Positions 1-6,787 of a DNA stretch of 20,887 nt are shown piece after piece (the stretch's first letter is position 1; the number at the start of each line of letters is the position of its first letter). Under the pieces are notes generated by a model. The model searched no databases and was not told the origin of the DNA. It saw only the letters and a program-made list of their open reading frames with translations. Position numbers and translations under genes: made by a program. The stretch comes from Chloroflexota bacterium (GTDB lineage: Bacteria; Chloroflexota; Anaerolineae; Anaerolineales; Villigracilaceae), in the NCBI GenBank assembly GCA_021796155.1, contig JAJYOO010000008.1, positions 1-20,887 of the forward strand, in the 5' to 3' direction.

Positions 1-49
1 TAAGAGGCTGTCCCAGTTCCGCGGACGGCCTTTTTGTTTTTCATAGCCT
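1..49. repeat. 49-bp perfect inverted repeat, outer copy
   Basis: Bases 1-49 are the exact reverse complement of 396-444; matching stops at base 50 (against 395). The repeat could extend left of the window. The unit contains a hairpin terminator. This copy sits inside the metG frame, where MetRS similarity ends, so it looks like an assembly fold-back or a local rearrangement and not native gene sequence. Confidence 0.9.
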
Positions 50-300
50 TTGAAGACTTCGAGGAAACTGTCATGGAATCGTTTGTAAACTTCCTCGACG
101 GGTTTACCTTCCTGGTCCGCGCGGATGGTGACGGGCGTGCCGTGTGAGTCCGTGCCGCTGACCATCAAAACGTTATTGCCTTTTAAACGATGGTAGCGCG
201 CGACAATGTCACCGGGCAGGTGGGAGCCGGTGATATTTCCAACGTGGATTTCGGCATTGGCGTAAGGCCATGCAATGGCAATCAAAATATTTTCAGGCAT
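1..300 (-). CDS. metG: methionyl-tRNA synthetase, N-terminal fragment (frame cut at window edge)
   Basis: Class I aminoacyl-tRNA synthetase that charges tRNA-Met with methionine in the cytoplasm. The first ~84 residues carry the MetRS start: AWPYAN near residue 10, HVGN (the HIGH signature) near residue 19, GSHLPGDI, and VSGTDSHGTPV near residue 47. The ATG at 300 is preceded by an SD-like GGAGTGA. After about residue 84 (FLEVFK) the expected continuation, normally close to '..YDLFTHT', is lost. The frame instead reads through a 49-bp sequence (1-49) that is an exact inverted copy of 396-444. The frame stays open to base 1 but the last ~16 residues do not look like MetRS. The family is normally 500 or more residues, so only the 5' end is present. 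Identity is strong; the residues encoded by 1-49 are doubtful. Confidence 0.9.
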   Translation of the reverse strand, partial: MPENILIAIAWPYANAEIHVGNITGSHLPGDIVARYHRLKGNNVLMVSGTDSHGTPVTIRADQEGKPVEEVYKRFHDSFLEVFKGYEKQKGRPRNWDSLL

Positions 301-340
301 AAGTCACTCCGTGAAGTCTAATAGGTCTTGTAGTCGCACA

Positions 341-369
341 AGTTTAAAAGGTCAGTCTTTGACTTGCAA
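341..369 (-). promoter_or_regulatory. candidate sigma70 promoter for metG
   Basis: On the minus strand TTGCAA (369-364) lies 17 bp from TAAACT (346-341), about 40 bases before the metG ATG. The match is imperfect. It overlaps an imperfect dyad (arms around 316-335 and 361-382) that could be an operator or a leader hairpin. Confidence 0.4.
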
Positions 370-395
370 GACTTGTTAGACCAGTCAGACTATTG

Positions 396-444
396 AGGCT
401 ATGAAAAACAAAAAGGCCGTCCGCGGAACTGGGACAGCCTCTTA
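396..444. repeat. 49-bp perfect inverted repeat, inner copy
   Basis: Partner of 1-49, separated from it by 346 bp. This copy fits its surroundings: it supplies a leftward terminator downstream of the last gene of the minus-strand cluster, so it is probably the original. Confidence 0.9.
403..440 (-). terminator. rho-independent terminator of the leftward membrane-protein operon
   Basis: Read on the minus strand: stem AGGCTGTCC / GGACGGCCT (9 bp with one G-U pair), a 9-base loop, then TTTTTGTTTTT. It lies about 115 bases after the stop at 556 and before the metG promoter region. The stretch 445-555 holds no convincing gene. Confidence 0.75.
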
Positions 445-555
445 TTTCAACAAAGGCAAAACTAACGCTCATCCCAGACGCGGCAACGGATTTCCATTTG
501 CATGGACATGGTTATTGTCACCATTAGGGAAGAGCGGAAAATCATGGGCGATAGT

Positions 556-1584
556 TTAAGCTTGCAAGGAAGGTTTGTCAATAGAGCTTGGATTTGGCCT
601 GGTCGGCCTCATATATGGAAACAGAAGGGTGCCAAAGATGGGCAATATATCTATGAAAACCCTAAATTCCATTTCCCGGCCCCCTACAAAAAACAAGACA
701 AGCATCATGAAAAAAACAATAAAAGATATTCGCAGAAAAAATGGCTTGGAACGCCAGCCCTTAAAGACCATAAACAGGATGCCGCCGAAGAAAAACAGTG
801 TCACCAGAAACGTGATTGGATATTTTGTATATTGTGTAATGTGAAGATTGAGGGTCCAAACCAGTATATCGCCCGGATTGTTCCTATAAAGATACATGAA
901 CCAGCCATGAACGACAAGGTATATGATGGTTTGTGCAGCAAGCAGGATGATATATGTCTTGCGATCCAGAGACCGGAAGAAGTACAGGGCGAAGATAACG
1001 ACTAGGAAGATCGAGGTCTCCTTATTCAAGGTCGCGAGGATTAGAAGCGGAAGATAAAGGGGCCATTGTCGGCGAAGGAGAAAGATCAAGCCGAGGGTGA
1101 ATAAGAAAAGCTGAGGCAGGTCATAGATATATCCATGATACATCGTCAAAGGCAGAATCAAGATGGCAAGGAGCATTGGTATGGCCCGTTGAGCATCGTC
1201 CGAATATTCAAGCTCTTTCAGTAGTGTTCCTTCCGCAAAAATAAAGCCGACCAACGAAAGGTACATCAAGCTGACAGCAAGAATAGCATCCCGAATGTAG
1301 ACGCCTTGGCTCAATGAATTGATCATGGTTTTTAAAGTATCGGGCGCTTTCTGGGAAAGCCCAACAAACCATTCGGGTATGATCCGTGCCATGGATTTTG
1401 AAATCAACGGCATCAGCACACGATAAACATACGGACGATCCGCAGTGCCTTCCATCATTGCGGGAAACGTTGCCGGATCAAAGTTCCAAGAGCCAGTGAC
1501 ATAAAGATACGAAAAAAATATTCCAGTGGAAACGATTAGTACAATGACAATATATATTATTCGATTGACTGTTTTTGAAGGCAT
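556..1584 (-). CDS. polytopic membrane protein of unknown function (GT-C-like)
   Basis: A 342-residue protein with roughly eight hydrophobic segments, starting with a TM helix at about residues 8-28. A loop after TM1 carries 'DRPYVYRVLMPLI' (~48-60). Mid-protein there is 'YDLPQLFLF' and later 'NKETSIF', and a charged 'GGREMEFR' follows the last third. This layout resembles uncharacterised bacterial membrane proteins related to GT-C glycosyltransferases, but I cannot name a family or substrate. The ATG at 1584 was chosen because a longer frame reaching 1761 would overlap the upstream gene by more than 130 bases and adds a non-membrane leader; a GAGGAA lies ~17 bases upstream, which is weak. 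It is last in the leftward cluster, 43 bases after the GT87-like gene, and ends before the terminator at 403-440. Confidence 0.75.
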   Translation of the reverse strand: MPSKTVNRIIYIVIVLIVSTGIFFSYLYVTGSWNFDPATFPAMMEGTADRPYVYRVLMPLISKSMARIIPEWFVGLSQKAPDTLKTMINSLSQGVYIRDAILAVSLMYLSLVGFIFAEGTLLKELEYSDDAQRAIPMLLAILILPLTMYHGYIYDLPQLFLFTLGLIFLLRRQWPLYLPLLILATLNKETSIFLVVIFALYFFRSLDRKTYIILLAAQTIIYLVVHGWFMYLYRNNPGDILVWTLNLHITQYTKYPITFLVTLFFFGGILFMVFKGWRSKPFFLRISFIVFFMMLVLFFVGGREMEFRVFIDILPIFGTLLFPYMRPTRPNPSSIDKPSLQA

Positions 1585-1627
1585 TATATCAACAGCAGTT
1601 TCCTCAGACAGTGAAGGTGATTTGTCC

Positions 1628-2836
1628 TCACAAGCGATTAAGCTGCTCAAGTGATCGCTTGTCCACCCGAAGCAGCCAAAAACATAGGCCCAGCACAATG
1701 ATTGTGATGCTGATATTCCAAACGTCACTTTTGGTATTCGCTTGTACAACAAGCAGCGCAATGGAAAGCACGTCTAGGCCGATCATGAAAAGCAAACTCG
1801 GAACATAGGATTTTGTACGTTCAACTAACTTGGCCGCAATCCAGACGATTGGGAAAATAAATAACATCTGATCGTATGCAAAAAGATATACAGCACACAC
1901 GAAAGCGATAGGAATGATGATGCTGAACGTTTCCCATGCTGTCAATTGCGAGCGGAATCGCCAAACGAACCATCCTCCTGCCGTGATCAATCCAACGAAA
2001 AGAACGCCTCCGAGAATCGCCGTGCAAGTTCCGTTCGCGTTGCAAGCGAGGTAGGACAAACTCCATAAATTGGACTGCACGCCCAAAGTTCGGCCTAGAA
2101 TCGATTCGCTGTTATTCAGAAATTTTTGAATCCATAACGGATCGTAGATCAATCCACCGATGAGCAAAATCAATCCGCCAAGAATCATCCCCGCGATGGC
2201 CTTCCAATCGCGTCGAAACAGGAACCAAATTCCGGCAAGGAACAAAATTGGGAATCCCTGCGGCGGTTTCAACGCGAGAAGCGATAATGCAAGACCAGCT
2301 GGCAACGATTTATTTTGTTCCAGCAAAATAATCGCGACAAGCAAAGCCGCCATTGCAATCGCACCGATGGAGCCAATCTGAAGACTCAAGTACACGGGGC
2401 CAAAGAATAAGAAAAAAATGACGAGTGGAACAAAAAGCCTTTTCTGCCGAATCCATCCGGGCTGATTGAGCAACACAAAACACGTGATGGCTAAGATTGT
2501 CTGTGAAAGAATTCCCCAAAACAGAAATGATGCTTGCGGTGGTAATAATGCCAATGGAACAAGCAAGAATGCTTGTGGTAAGGGATAGAGGAAAATCTTA
2601 TCAGGAATCCATGTTGCGCCCAATTGGATGTGTGCGTTGTACCATTGAGTTGGATCATACGGATTTTGGCCGGTCAAAACCATGTGACCAGCAATCCAAA
2701 ACTTGGAAAAGTTCGAGTTATGGTAATCCTCGTGTGTAGCGTTCTGATATGTATTCCACGAAAAAACCGCGGCAAGAAAAACGACTGCGGCGGCTGCGCT
2801 TAGCAGTTTAAGTCTGGAAGATGTTGTTGTTTTCAT
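1628..2836 (-). CDS. GT87-like (DUF2029) membrane glycosyltransferase
   Basis: 402-residue integral membrane protein with ~10 hydrophobic segments. The N-terminal TM (~8-27) is followed by 'FSKFWIAGHMVLTGQNPYDP' (~43-62), and then 'YPLPQAFLLVPLALLPP' (~84-100) leading into TM2. That order (a loop ending in G-x-PYD, then Y-x-LP, then a helix) is the usual signature of GT87/DUF2029 polyprenol-phosphate-mannose-dependent transferases. Such enzymes add sugars outside the membrane from lipid-linked donors; this is family knowledge, and the sugar here is unknown. The ATG at 2836 has an AGG about 9 bases upstream. It lies 33 bases after the DUF177 gene and is co-directional with the polyprenyl synthase, which could make the lipid carrier (inference). 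Confidence 0.8.
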   Translation of the reverse strand: MKTTTSSRLKLLSAAAAVVFLAAVFSWNTYQNATHEDYHNSNFSKFWIAGHMVLTGQNPYDPTQWYNAHIQLGATWIPDKIFLYPLPQAFLLVPLALLPPQASFLFWGILSQTILAITCFVLLNQPGWIRQKRLFVPLVIFFLFFGPVYLSLQIGSIGAIAMAALLVAIILLEQNKSLPAGLALSLLALKPPQGFPILFLAGIWFLFRRDWKAIAGMILGGLILLIGGLIYDPLWIQKFLNNSESILGRTLGVQSNLWSLSYLACNANGTCTAILGGVLFVGLITAGGWFVWRFRSQLTAWETFSIIIPIAFVCAVYLFAYDQMLFIFPIVWIAAKLVERTKSYVPSLLFMIGLDVLSIALLVVQANTKSDVWNISITIIVLGLCFWLLRVDKRSLEQLNRL

Positions 2837-2869
2837 TGGACCTGAAGCGAAACTCGTTCAACCAACCCA

Positions 2870-3376
2870 TCATTTCAACTTCTTCAAAACCGAAAAGGGC
2901 GACTCGTCTTCCTCGGGACGATGGCCGCAATCCGCGATGTTCAAATCCTGTCCGCAGACTGCACATAGCCCTTTGCAGTCCAGTTTGCAGATTGGGCTGA
3001 TGGGAACTTCAAGTAAGGCGTATTCGCGAATCAATGGCTCAAGATCAATCTGTGCGTTTTCGGGAACCAGCAATCCCGAATCGCTCACGGATTTTTCGTT
3101 GAACGCATACAACTCAGTCATATCCCAATTCAAGGCGTGTTCGAATTCCTTCAAACAGCGGACACATTCGAGCGTCATCCCCGCTGAAAATTTTCCGGTG
3201 AAAAGCAGACCTTGGGGCGTGCGCCCAACCTGAACCGCGCCGGAAAATTCGCGCAATTCGAGATCGTCTCCAAGCTTGACTTTGTCAAACTCAAACGGGA
3301 ATTCATGTGTATAGCCGACTTCCTCGTGAATGATAAAGCCGACGTTCAAGCGGAAGGGACGGCGGGGATTAACCAT
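2870..3376 (-). CDS. YceD/DUF177 family protein
   Basis: 168 residues, the usual DUF177 length. A first Cys pair C71-x2-C74 (CVRC) sits after the beta-rich N-terminal half. A second cluster C130-x3-C134-x3-C138-x2-C141 plus C150 resembles a zinc knuckle, and the tail is basic. In many bacteria this protein is encoded just before rpmF (ribosomal protein L32) and is linked to 23S rRNA metabolism or ribosome assembly. Here rpmF is absent and a glycosyltransferase follows. The ATG at 3376 is preceded by AAGAAGG, a fair SD. It is 42 bases downstream of the polyprenyl synthase gene, so probably co-transcribed. Family assignment is firm; the exact role is not. Confidence 0.85.
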   Translation of the reverse strand: MVNPRRPFRLNVGFIIHEEVGYTHEFPFEFDKVKLGDDLELREFSGAVQVGRTPQGLLFTGKFSAGMTLECVRCLKEFEHALNWDMTELYAFNEKSVSDSGLLVPENAQIDLEPLIREYALLEVPISPICKLDCKGLCAVCGQDLNIADCGHRPEEDESPFSVLKKLK

Positions 3377-3418
3377 TGGAACCTTCTTGATTTCTTTCGA
3401 ACGCGAAGAGTCTCACGA

Positions 3419-4384
3419 TTATATTTTGCGGTCAACAATGAATTTGGCTAAATTCTCCAATCCATCACGCTCCGTGCCTGGTTCAAATCTTTGCAGAATT
3501 TGCAGAGCGCGGTCAACGTGCTGATTAGCCTCGTTCATGGATTTGTTGATTGCGTCAGTACGGCGGATGTTTTCGATCAGTCGCGACATCCGCTCTTCGT
3601 TGGCCCAGCCGCCTTCCGGCAGCGACTTTACATCTTCATCGTTCGGATGAGCTTCAGCGTAATAAATTGCCGGAAGCGTGACCAACCCATTTAATAGATC
3701 CGAGCCAACGGGCTTACCGACGGTTGATTGTTCGCCTGTGAAATCGAGGATATCGTCAACGATTTGAAATGCGATTCCGATTTCGTAGCCAAACTGTCGC
3801 ATCGCTTCGACAGTTGACTCACTAACCGGACTCACCATCGCAGCTGAGCGGCTGGTCATTTCAAAAAGCGACGCGGTTTTTGCATAAATGCGTTGAGCAT
3901 AATTCTCGCGGCTGATGACACCGTGCGCTGAAAACATTTGAGTCAATTCGCCATTGACGATGACAGCCAATGTTTCCGCAAAAAGTTTCATCAGTGGCAA
4001 GTGATCAGTTTCGGCTGCAAGCTTGGCGGCGCGCGCAAACAAAAAGTCGCCGGTCAGGACCGTCGCGGCGGGCGACCAGCGCGCGTTCAACGTTGGCATT
4101 CCGCGGCGCAGGAGCGATCCGTCAATCAGATCATCGTGAACCAGCGTAGCTGTGTGAAGCAATTCCACTGATGCGCCGAGAGTGACGATTCGGTCTTCGG
4201 GCGCACCAAGCATATTTCCGACGAGCAAGGCCAAAGTCGGTCTGATGCGTTTGCCTCCCGCCGCGAGAATCTGCTCGAGCGCGGCGCGCATGTCCGGATG
4301 GCGGTCGTCCGCCTGTGCATGAAGTCGAGCCTCAACAAGTTTAAGTTGTTCTTGAACGGGTGAAAGAAAAGTAACGTTATTCAA
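3419..4384 (-). CDS. long-chain polyprenyl diphosphate synthase
   Basis: Trans-prenyltransferase that condenses isopentenyl diphosphate onto an allylic diphosphate to make a polyprenyl chain, typically a quinone side chain. At 321 residues it matches the family. Visible motifs: GGKRIRP (43-49), first Asp-rich motif DDLID (84-88) in a 'LLHTATLVHDD' context with small residues before it, as in long-chain enzymes, and second motif FQIVDDILD (206-214). The start is TTG at 4384, which overlaps the tatD stop by 4 bases (TTGA) and has a good SD (GGAGA) 6 bases upstream, so translation is probably coupled. In a cell with the cytochrome bc locus found here, menaquinone tail synthesis is the likeliest role; chain length cannot be read from sequence alone. 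Confidence 0.9.
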   Translation of the reverse strand: MNNVTFLSPVQEQLKLVEARLHAQADDRHPDMRAALEQILAAGGKRIRPTLALLVGNMLGAPEDRIVTLGASVELLHTATLVHDDLIDGSLLRRGMPTLNARWSPAATVLTGDFLFARAAKLAAETDHLPLMKLFAETLAVIVNGELTQMFSAHGVISRENYAQRIYAKTASLFEMTSRSAAMVSPVSESTVEAMRQFGYEIGIAFQIVDDILDFTGEQSTVGKPVGSDLLNGLVTLPAIYYAEAHPNDEDVKSLPEGGWANEERMSRLIENIRRTDAINKSMNEANQHVDRALQILQRFEPGTERDGLENLAKFIVDRKI

Positions 4385-5214
4385 ACGATTTCTCCCCAGG
4401 AAAAAAGCCGCGCCGCGTTTGCGGTTGTGATCGCGGCGACCTCCTGCGGGTTGCTGGATTTTATTTCTGCAATTTTATCAGCAATATGGGCAACAAAGGC
4501 AGGTTCGTTTCGTTTTCCTCGGTAAGGATGCGGAGCCAGATATGGCGAGTCTGTTTCGATGAGCAATCGCTCCAGCGGTAAAGCCGCAATGACCTGACGC
4601 TTGTGCTCCGCATTTTTGTACGTGATTGGTCCAGTGACACCAATATAGAACCCGAGTTGGATGGCACGCGTTGCGGTCGCGAGAGACCCCGAAAACGAGT
4701 GAAGCACTCCTAGACGTTGAGCCAGCGTCGCATTCCTAGACCCGAGGCGGGCTACCCATTCCTCCAGAATTTTTACCAAGTCCCCAGCCGCATCGCCTTG
4801 CACCGCGTCGTTCTCTTCGCGCAGATGGATGATCACCGGCTTTTGAACGGACTCCGCCAAATCAAGTTGTCTTCTCGACCCTTCGCGTTGGGCCGCACGT
4901 TTTTCTTCTTCTTTGACCCAGTAATAATCGAGTCCGATCTCACCAATAGCGACGACTTTTTGGTGTTTTGTAAGCTCGCTGATTTTCTTGAAGGCATCTT
5001 CGTTTAACTTGTCAATATCCGTCGGCTGAAACCCCACCGCCGCGTAAATTATTGAATCTGATTCGGCCAGCTTTACTGCATCCGCGCTGGAAGTCTGATC
5101 AGTTCCCGGGACAAGAATCCGAATCAACCCCGCGTCCTTGGCGCGTTGAATCACCGCCGCGCGGTCATCGTTGAATTTATGGAAATCCAAATGGCAATGG
5201 GTATCTGTTAACAC
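4381..5214 (-). CDS. TatD-family metal-dependent hydrolase
   Basis: 277-residue TIM-barrel amidohydrolase-superfamily protein; family members are metal-dependent 3'-5' exonucleases/deoxyribonucleases. Metal ligands can be placed: H6 and H8 (DTHCHLD), E92 (GEIGLDYY), H130 (VIIHLRE), H172 (LHSFSG) and D222 (ETDSPYLAP). The usual GxHP box reads GFQP (Q63 replaces His). The H130-H172 spacing of 42 residues is longer than in E. coli-type TatD (about 25), because of a loop at ~134-168. Start is GTG at 5214. It is first in the tatD-prenyl synthase-DUF177 series, with a terminator-like hairpin separating it from the mutase gene upstream, so it may have its own promoter; I see no strong one in the 61-base gap. 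Confidence 0.9.
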   Translation of the reverse strand: MLTDTHCHLDFHKFNDDRAAVIQRAKDAGLIRILVPGTDQTSSADAVKLAESDSIIYAAVGFQPTDIDKLNEDAFKKISELTKHQKVVAIGEIGLDYYWVKEEEKRAAQREGSRRQLDLAESVQKPVIIHLREENDAVQGDAAGDLVKILEEWVARLGSRNATLAQRLGVLHSFSGSLATATRAIQLGFYIGVTGPITYKNAEHKRQVIAALPLERLLIETDSPYLAPHPYRGKRNEPAFVAHIADKIAEIKSSNPQEVAAITTANAARLFSWGEIV

Positions 5215-5224
5215 GTTGGCAGGT

Positions 5225-5267
5225 TAAAAAGTTGGCACGTTGAGTGTCGAACTTTCCAACATGCCAA
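5225..5267 (-). terminator. probable rho-independent terminator after the phosphomutase gene
   Basis: Minus-strand reading: TTGGCATGTTG / CAACGTGCCAA stem (11 bp, one G-U), 14-base loop, then CTTTTT. It begins 9 bases after the mutase stop. The short direct repeat GTTGGCA at 5215 and 5231 lies in the same gap. Confidence 0.65.
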
Positions 5268-5275
5268 TCTGCAGA

Positions 5276-6703
5276 CTATTTTAATCCTGCGACTTTCAAT
5301 CCATCTTGAAGAATTGCCTGAACTTTATCCTGATGAGTCGTCTCGCAGTAGACACGCATGATCGGCTCGGTGCCGCTGAAGCGGATCAACATCCAGCCGC
5401 CATCTTCGAGCTTGAACTGGTATCCGTCAATCGTGACCAGTTCAGTGACTTTCAGTCCGCCGATCATTTTCGGATTCGCTTTCAGAATCGTTTCTTCACG
5501 CGTTTTGCGGTCGCCGCTAAAAGGTGTGTCGATCCGGTCATAATAATGCGCGCCGACTTTTGCAAAAAGGTCGTCGAGCAATTGTGTTGGCGTCTTGCCG
5601 GTCTTGACCATGAAATCCAGCATATAAAGCCCGGCCAAAATTCCGTCGCGCTCGGGCACATTGCCGCGGAACGCATAACCGCCACTTTCCTCGCCGCCGA
5701 TCAACGCGTTCGTCTCGGTCATCTTCGGCGCGACGTATTTGAATCCCACACCCGTTTCGTACACTGGCACATCATAAAGCTTGCCAAGTTTGTTGAGCAT
5801 GGTCGTCGTCGAAAGCGTTTTAACAATCGGTCCGCGCTGTTTGCGAATCTCAAGCAGATAATAGGCAAGCAAACCATAAACGCGCAATTGATTCACAAAT
5901 TGTCCGTGCTCGTCGCCCACGCCCACACGATCCGCATCACCATCGGTGATAAGCAAAACGTCCGCTTTGTTATCAAGCGTTGCTTGCAAACCAACGTTGA
6001 TGTTCGGCGGGATTGGCTCCGGTCGCTTCATTTCCGGGAAGGACGGATTGCGCGTGTTGTGAATTTCAATAACTTTCGTCTTGCCGCCTGCCAGCAAACG
6101 GGTAAACCATCCCGCGCCGTTACCCCACATCAAATCGGCCATGACGGTCAGGCCCGCATCTTTGATGGGCTGCAAGTCAATCAAATCATCGCGCGTCAGA
6201 TGATTGATATAAGGAGTCGCCGCGTCGAACTTGACGATCTTGCCCGCGCCTTCGGCCTCGGCGTAATTTGTCCGCTTCACGGCCTCGACTGAATCCGGGA
6301 TTCCGTTTTCGATTTGGTTCAACCCATCGGGATCAATCGCGCCGCCCGTCTCGTTCCGGACTTTGAATCCGTTATCCGTCGGTGGATTATGTGAAGCTGT
6401 AATATTGACCGCGCCTGCAGCTTTTTTATCCAAGACTGCATAAGCAATCACAGGCGTCGGCGTCGCACCGTCTGTCAAATAGACGCGAAATCCGTTGCCC
6501 GCGAGAACTTCAGCAACAGCCGCTGCAAAAAATTCTGATGCGAATCGCTTATCATGTCCAACAACGATCCATTCGCCTTTTTTGCCCTGCGATAGCATAT
6601 AAGAAGCAAAGCCCTGCGCCGCGCGTCGCACATTGTCAAAGGTGTAGTCTTCGGCGATCTCACCGCGCCAGCCGTCTGTACCGAACTTGATTTTGTAAGC
6701 CAT
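5276..6703 (-). CDS. phosphoglucomutase/phosphomannomutase family protein
   Basis: Alpha-D-phosphohexomutase that interconverts hexose 1- and 6-phosphates, feeding nucleotide-sugar synthesis in the cytoplasm. All four family signatures are present in 475 residues: FGTDGWRG (7-14), active-site serine loop TASHNP (102-107, phosphoserine S104), Mg-binding DGDADR (254-259), sugar-specificity loop GGEESGG (336-342), and phosphate-binding RFSGTEP (441-447). GEESGG does not by itself decide between glucose and mannose. The ATG at 6703 has GGGAG ten bases upstream. It has its own strong promoter and a terminator behind it, so it is probably a single-gene transcript. The neighbouring membrane glycosyltransferases would be consumers of its products (inference). 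Confidence 0.93.
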   Translation of the reverse strand: MAYKIKFGTDGWRGEIAEDYTFDNVRRAAQGFASYMLSQGKKGEWIVVGHDKRFASEFFAAAVAEVLAGNGFRVYLTDGATPTPVIAYAVLDKKAAGAVNITASHNPPTDNGFKVRNETGGAIDPDGLNQIENGIPDSVEAVKRTNYAEAEGAGKIVKFDAATPYINHLTRDDLIDLQPIKDAGLTVMADLMWGNGAGWFTRLLAGGKTKVIEIHNTRNPSFPEMKRPEPIPPNINVGLQATLDNKADVLLITDGDADRVGVGDEHGQFVNQLRVYGLLAYYLLEIRKQRGPIVKTLSTTTMLNKLGKLYDVPVYETGVGFKYVAPKMTETNALIGGEESGGYAFRGNVPERDGILAGLYMLDFMVKTGKTPTQLLDDLFAKVGAHYYDRIDTPFSGDRKTREETILKANPKMIGGLKVTELVTIDGYQFKLEDGGWMLIRFSGTEPIMRVYCETTHQDKVQAILQDGLKVAGLK

Positions 6704-6711
6704 AAAAAATT

Positions 6712-6734
6712 CTCCCGTTCGTGAAGATAACGGG
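6712..6734 (-). promoter_or_regulatory. leader hairpin touching the Shine-Dalgarno site
   Basis: In the mutase leader, CCCGTT (6734-6729) can pair with AACGGG (6719-6714) across a 9-base loop. The SD GGGAG (6716-6712) shares its Gs with the stem, so folding could lower translation. It is followed by a U-rich stretch, AATTTTTT. It may be chance; the stem is only 6 bp. Confidence 0.35.
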
Positions 6735-6738
6735 GGTG

Positions 6739-6766
6739 ATTATAACAGAGACGAAAATTATGACAA
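6739..6766 (-). promoter_or_regulatory. sigma70-type promoter for the phosphomutase gene
   Basis: Minus strand TTGTCA (6766-6761), 16-bp spacer, perfect TATAAT (6744-6739), 35 bases before the ATG. A second TATAAT (6771-6766) overlaps the -35 box, so two start sites are possible. Confidence 0.8.
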
Positions 6767-6787
6767 TTATAGAAAACGAAAGTAAGT

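Noticed and set aside
301..395. T-box riboswitch before metG
   Set aside because: No T-box AGGGTGGNACCGCG-like antiterminator sequence and too little room for the specifier stem.
502..1005. 167-codon plus-strand open frame
   Set aside because: It is antisense to the membrane-protein gene at 556-1584, has no recognisable domain and a lysine-rich, biased composition typical of a shadow of a hydrophobic gene.
4704..4740. 11-base direct repeat (GCAYTCCTAGA) in the tatD gene, as a possible palindromic insertion
   Set aside because: It falls in a loop that is variable in this family, so a simple loop extension explains it; no matching copy is seen elsewhere in the window.
5213..5242. GTTGGCA direct repeats as a CRISPR-like or iteron array
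   Set aside because: Only two short copies, and they are accounted for by the adjacent terminator stem.
5306..6292. 328-codon plus-strand open frame
   Set aside because: It lies antisense within the phosphomutase gene, whose motifs are all intact; no domain is seen in the antisense frame.
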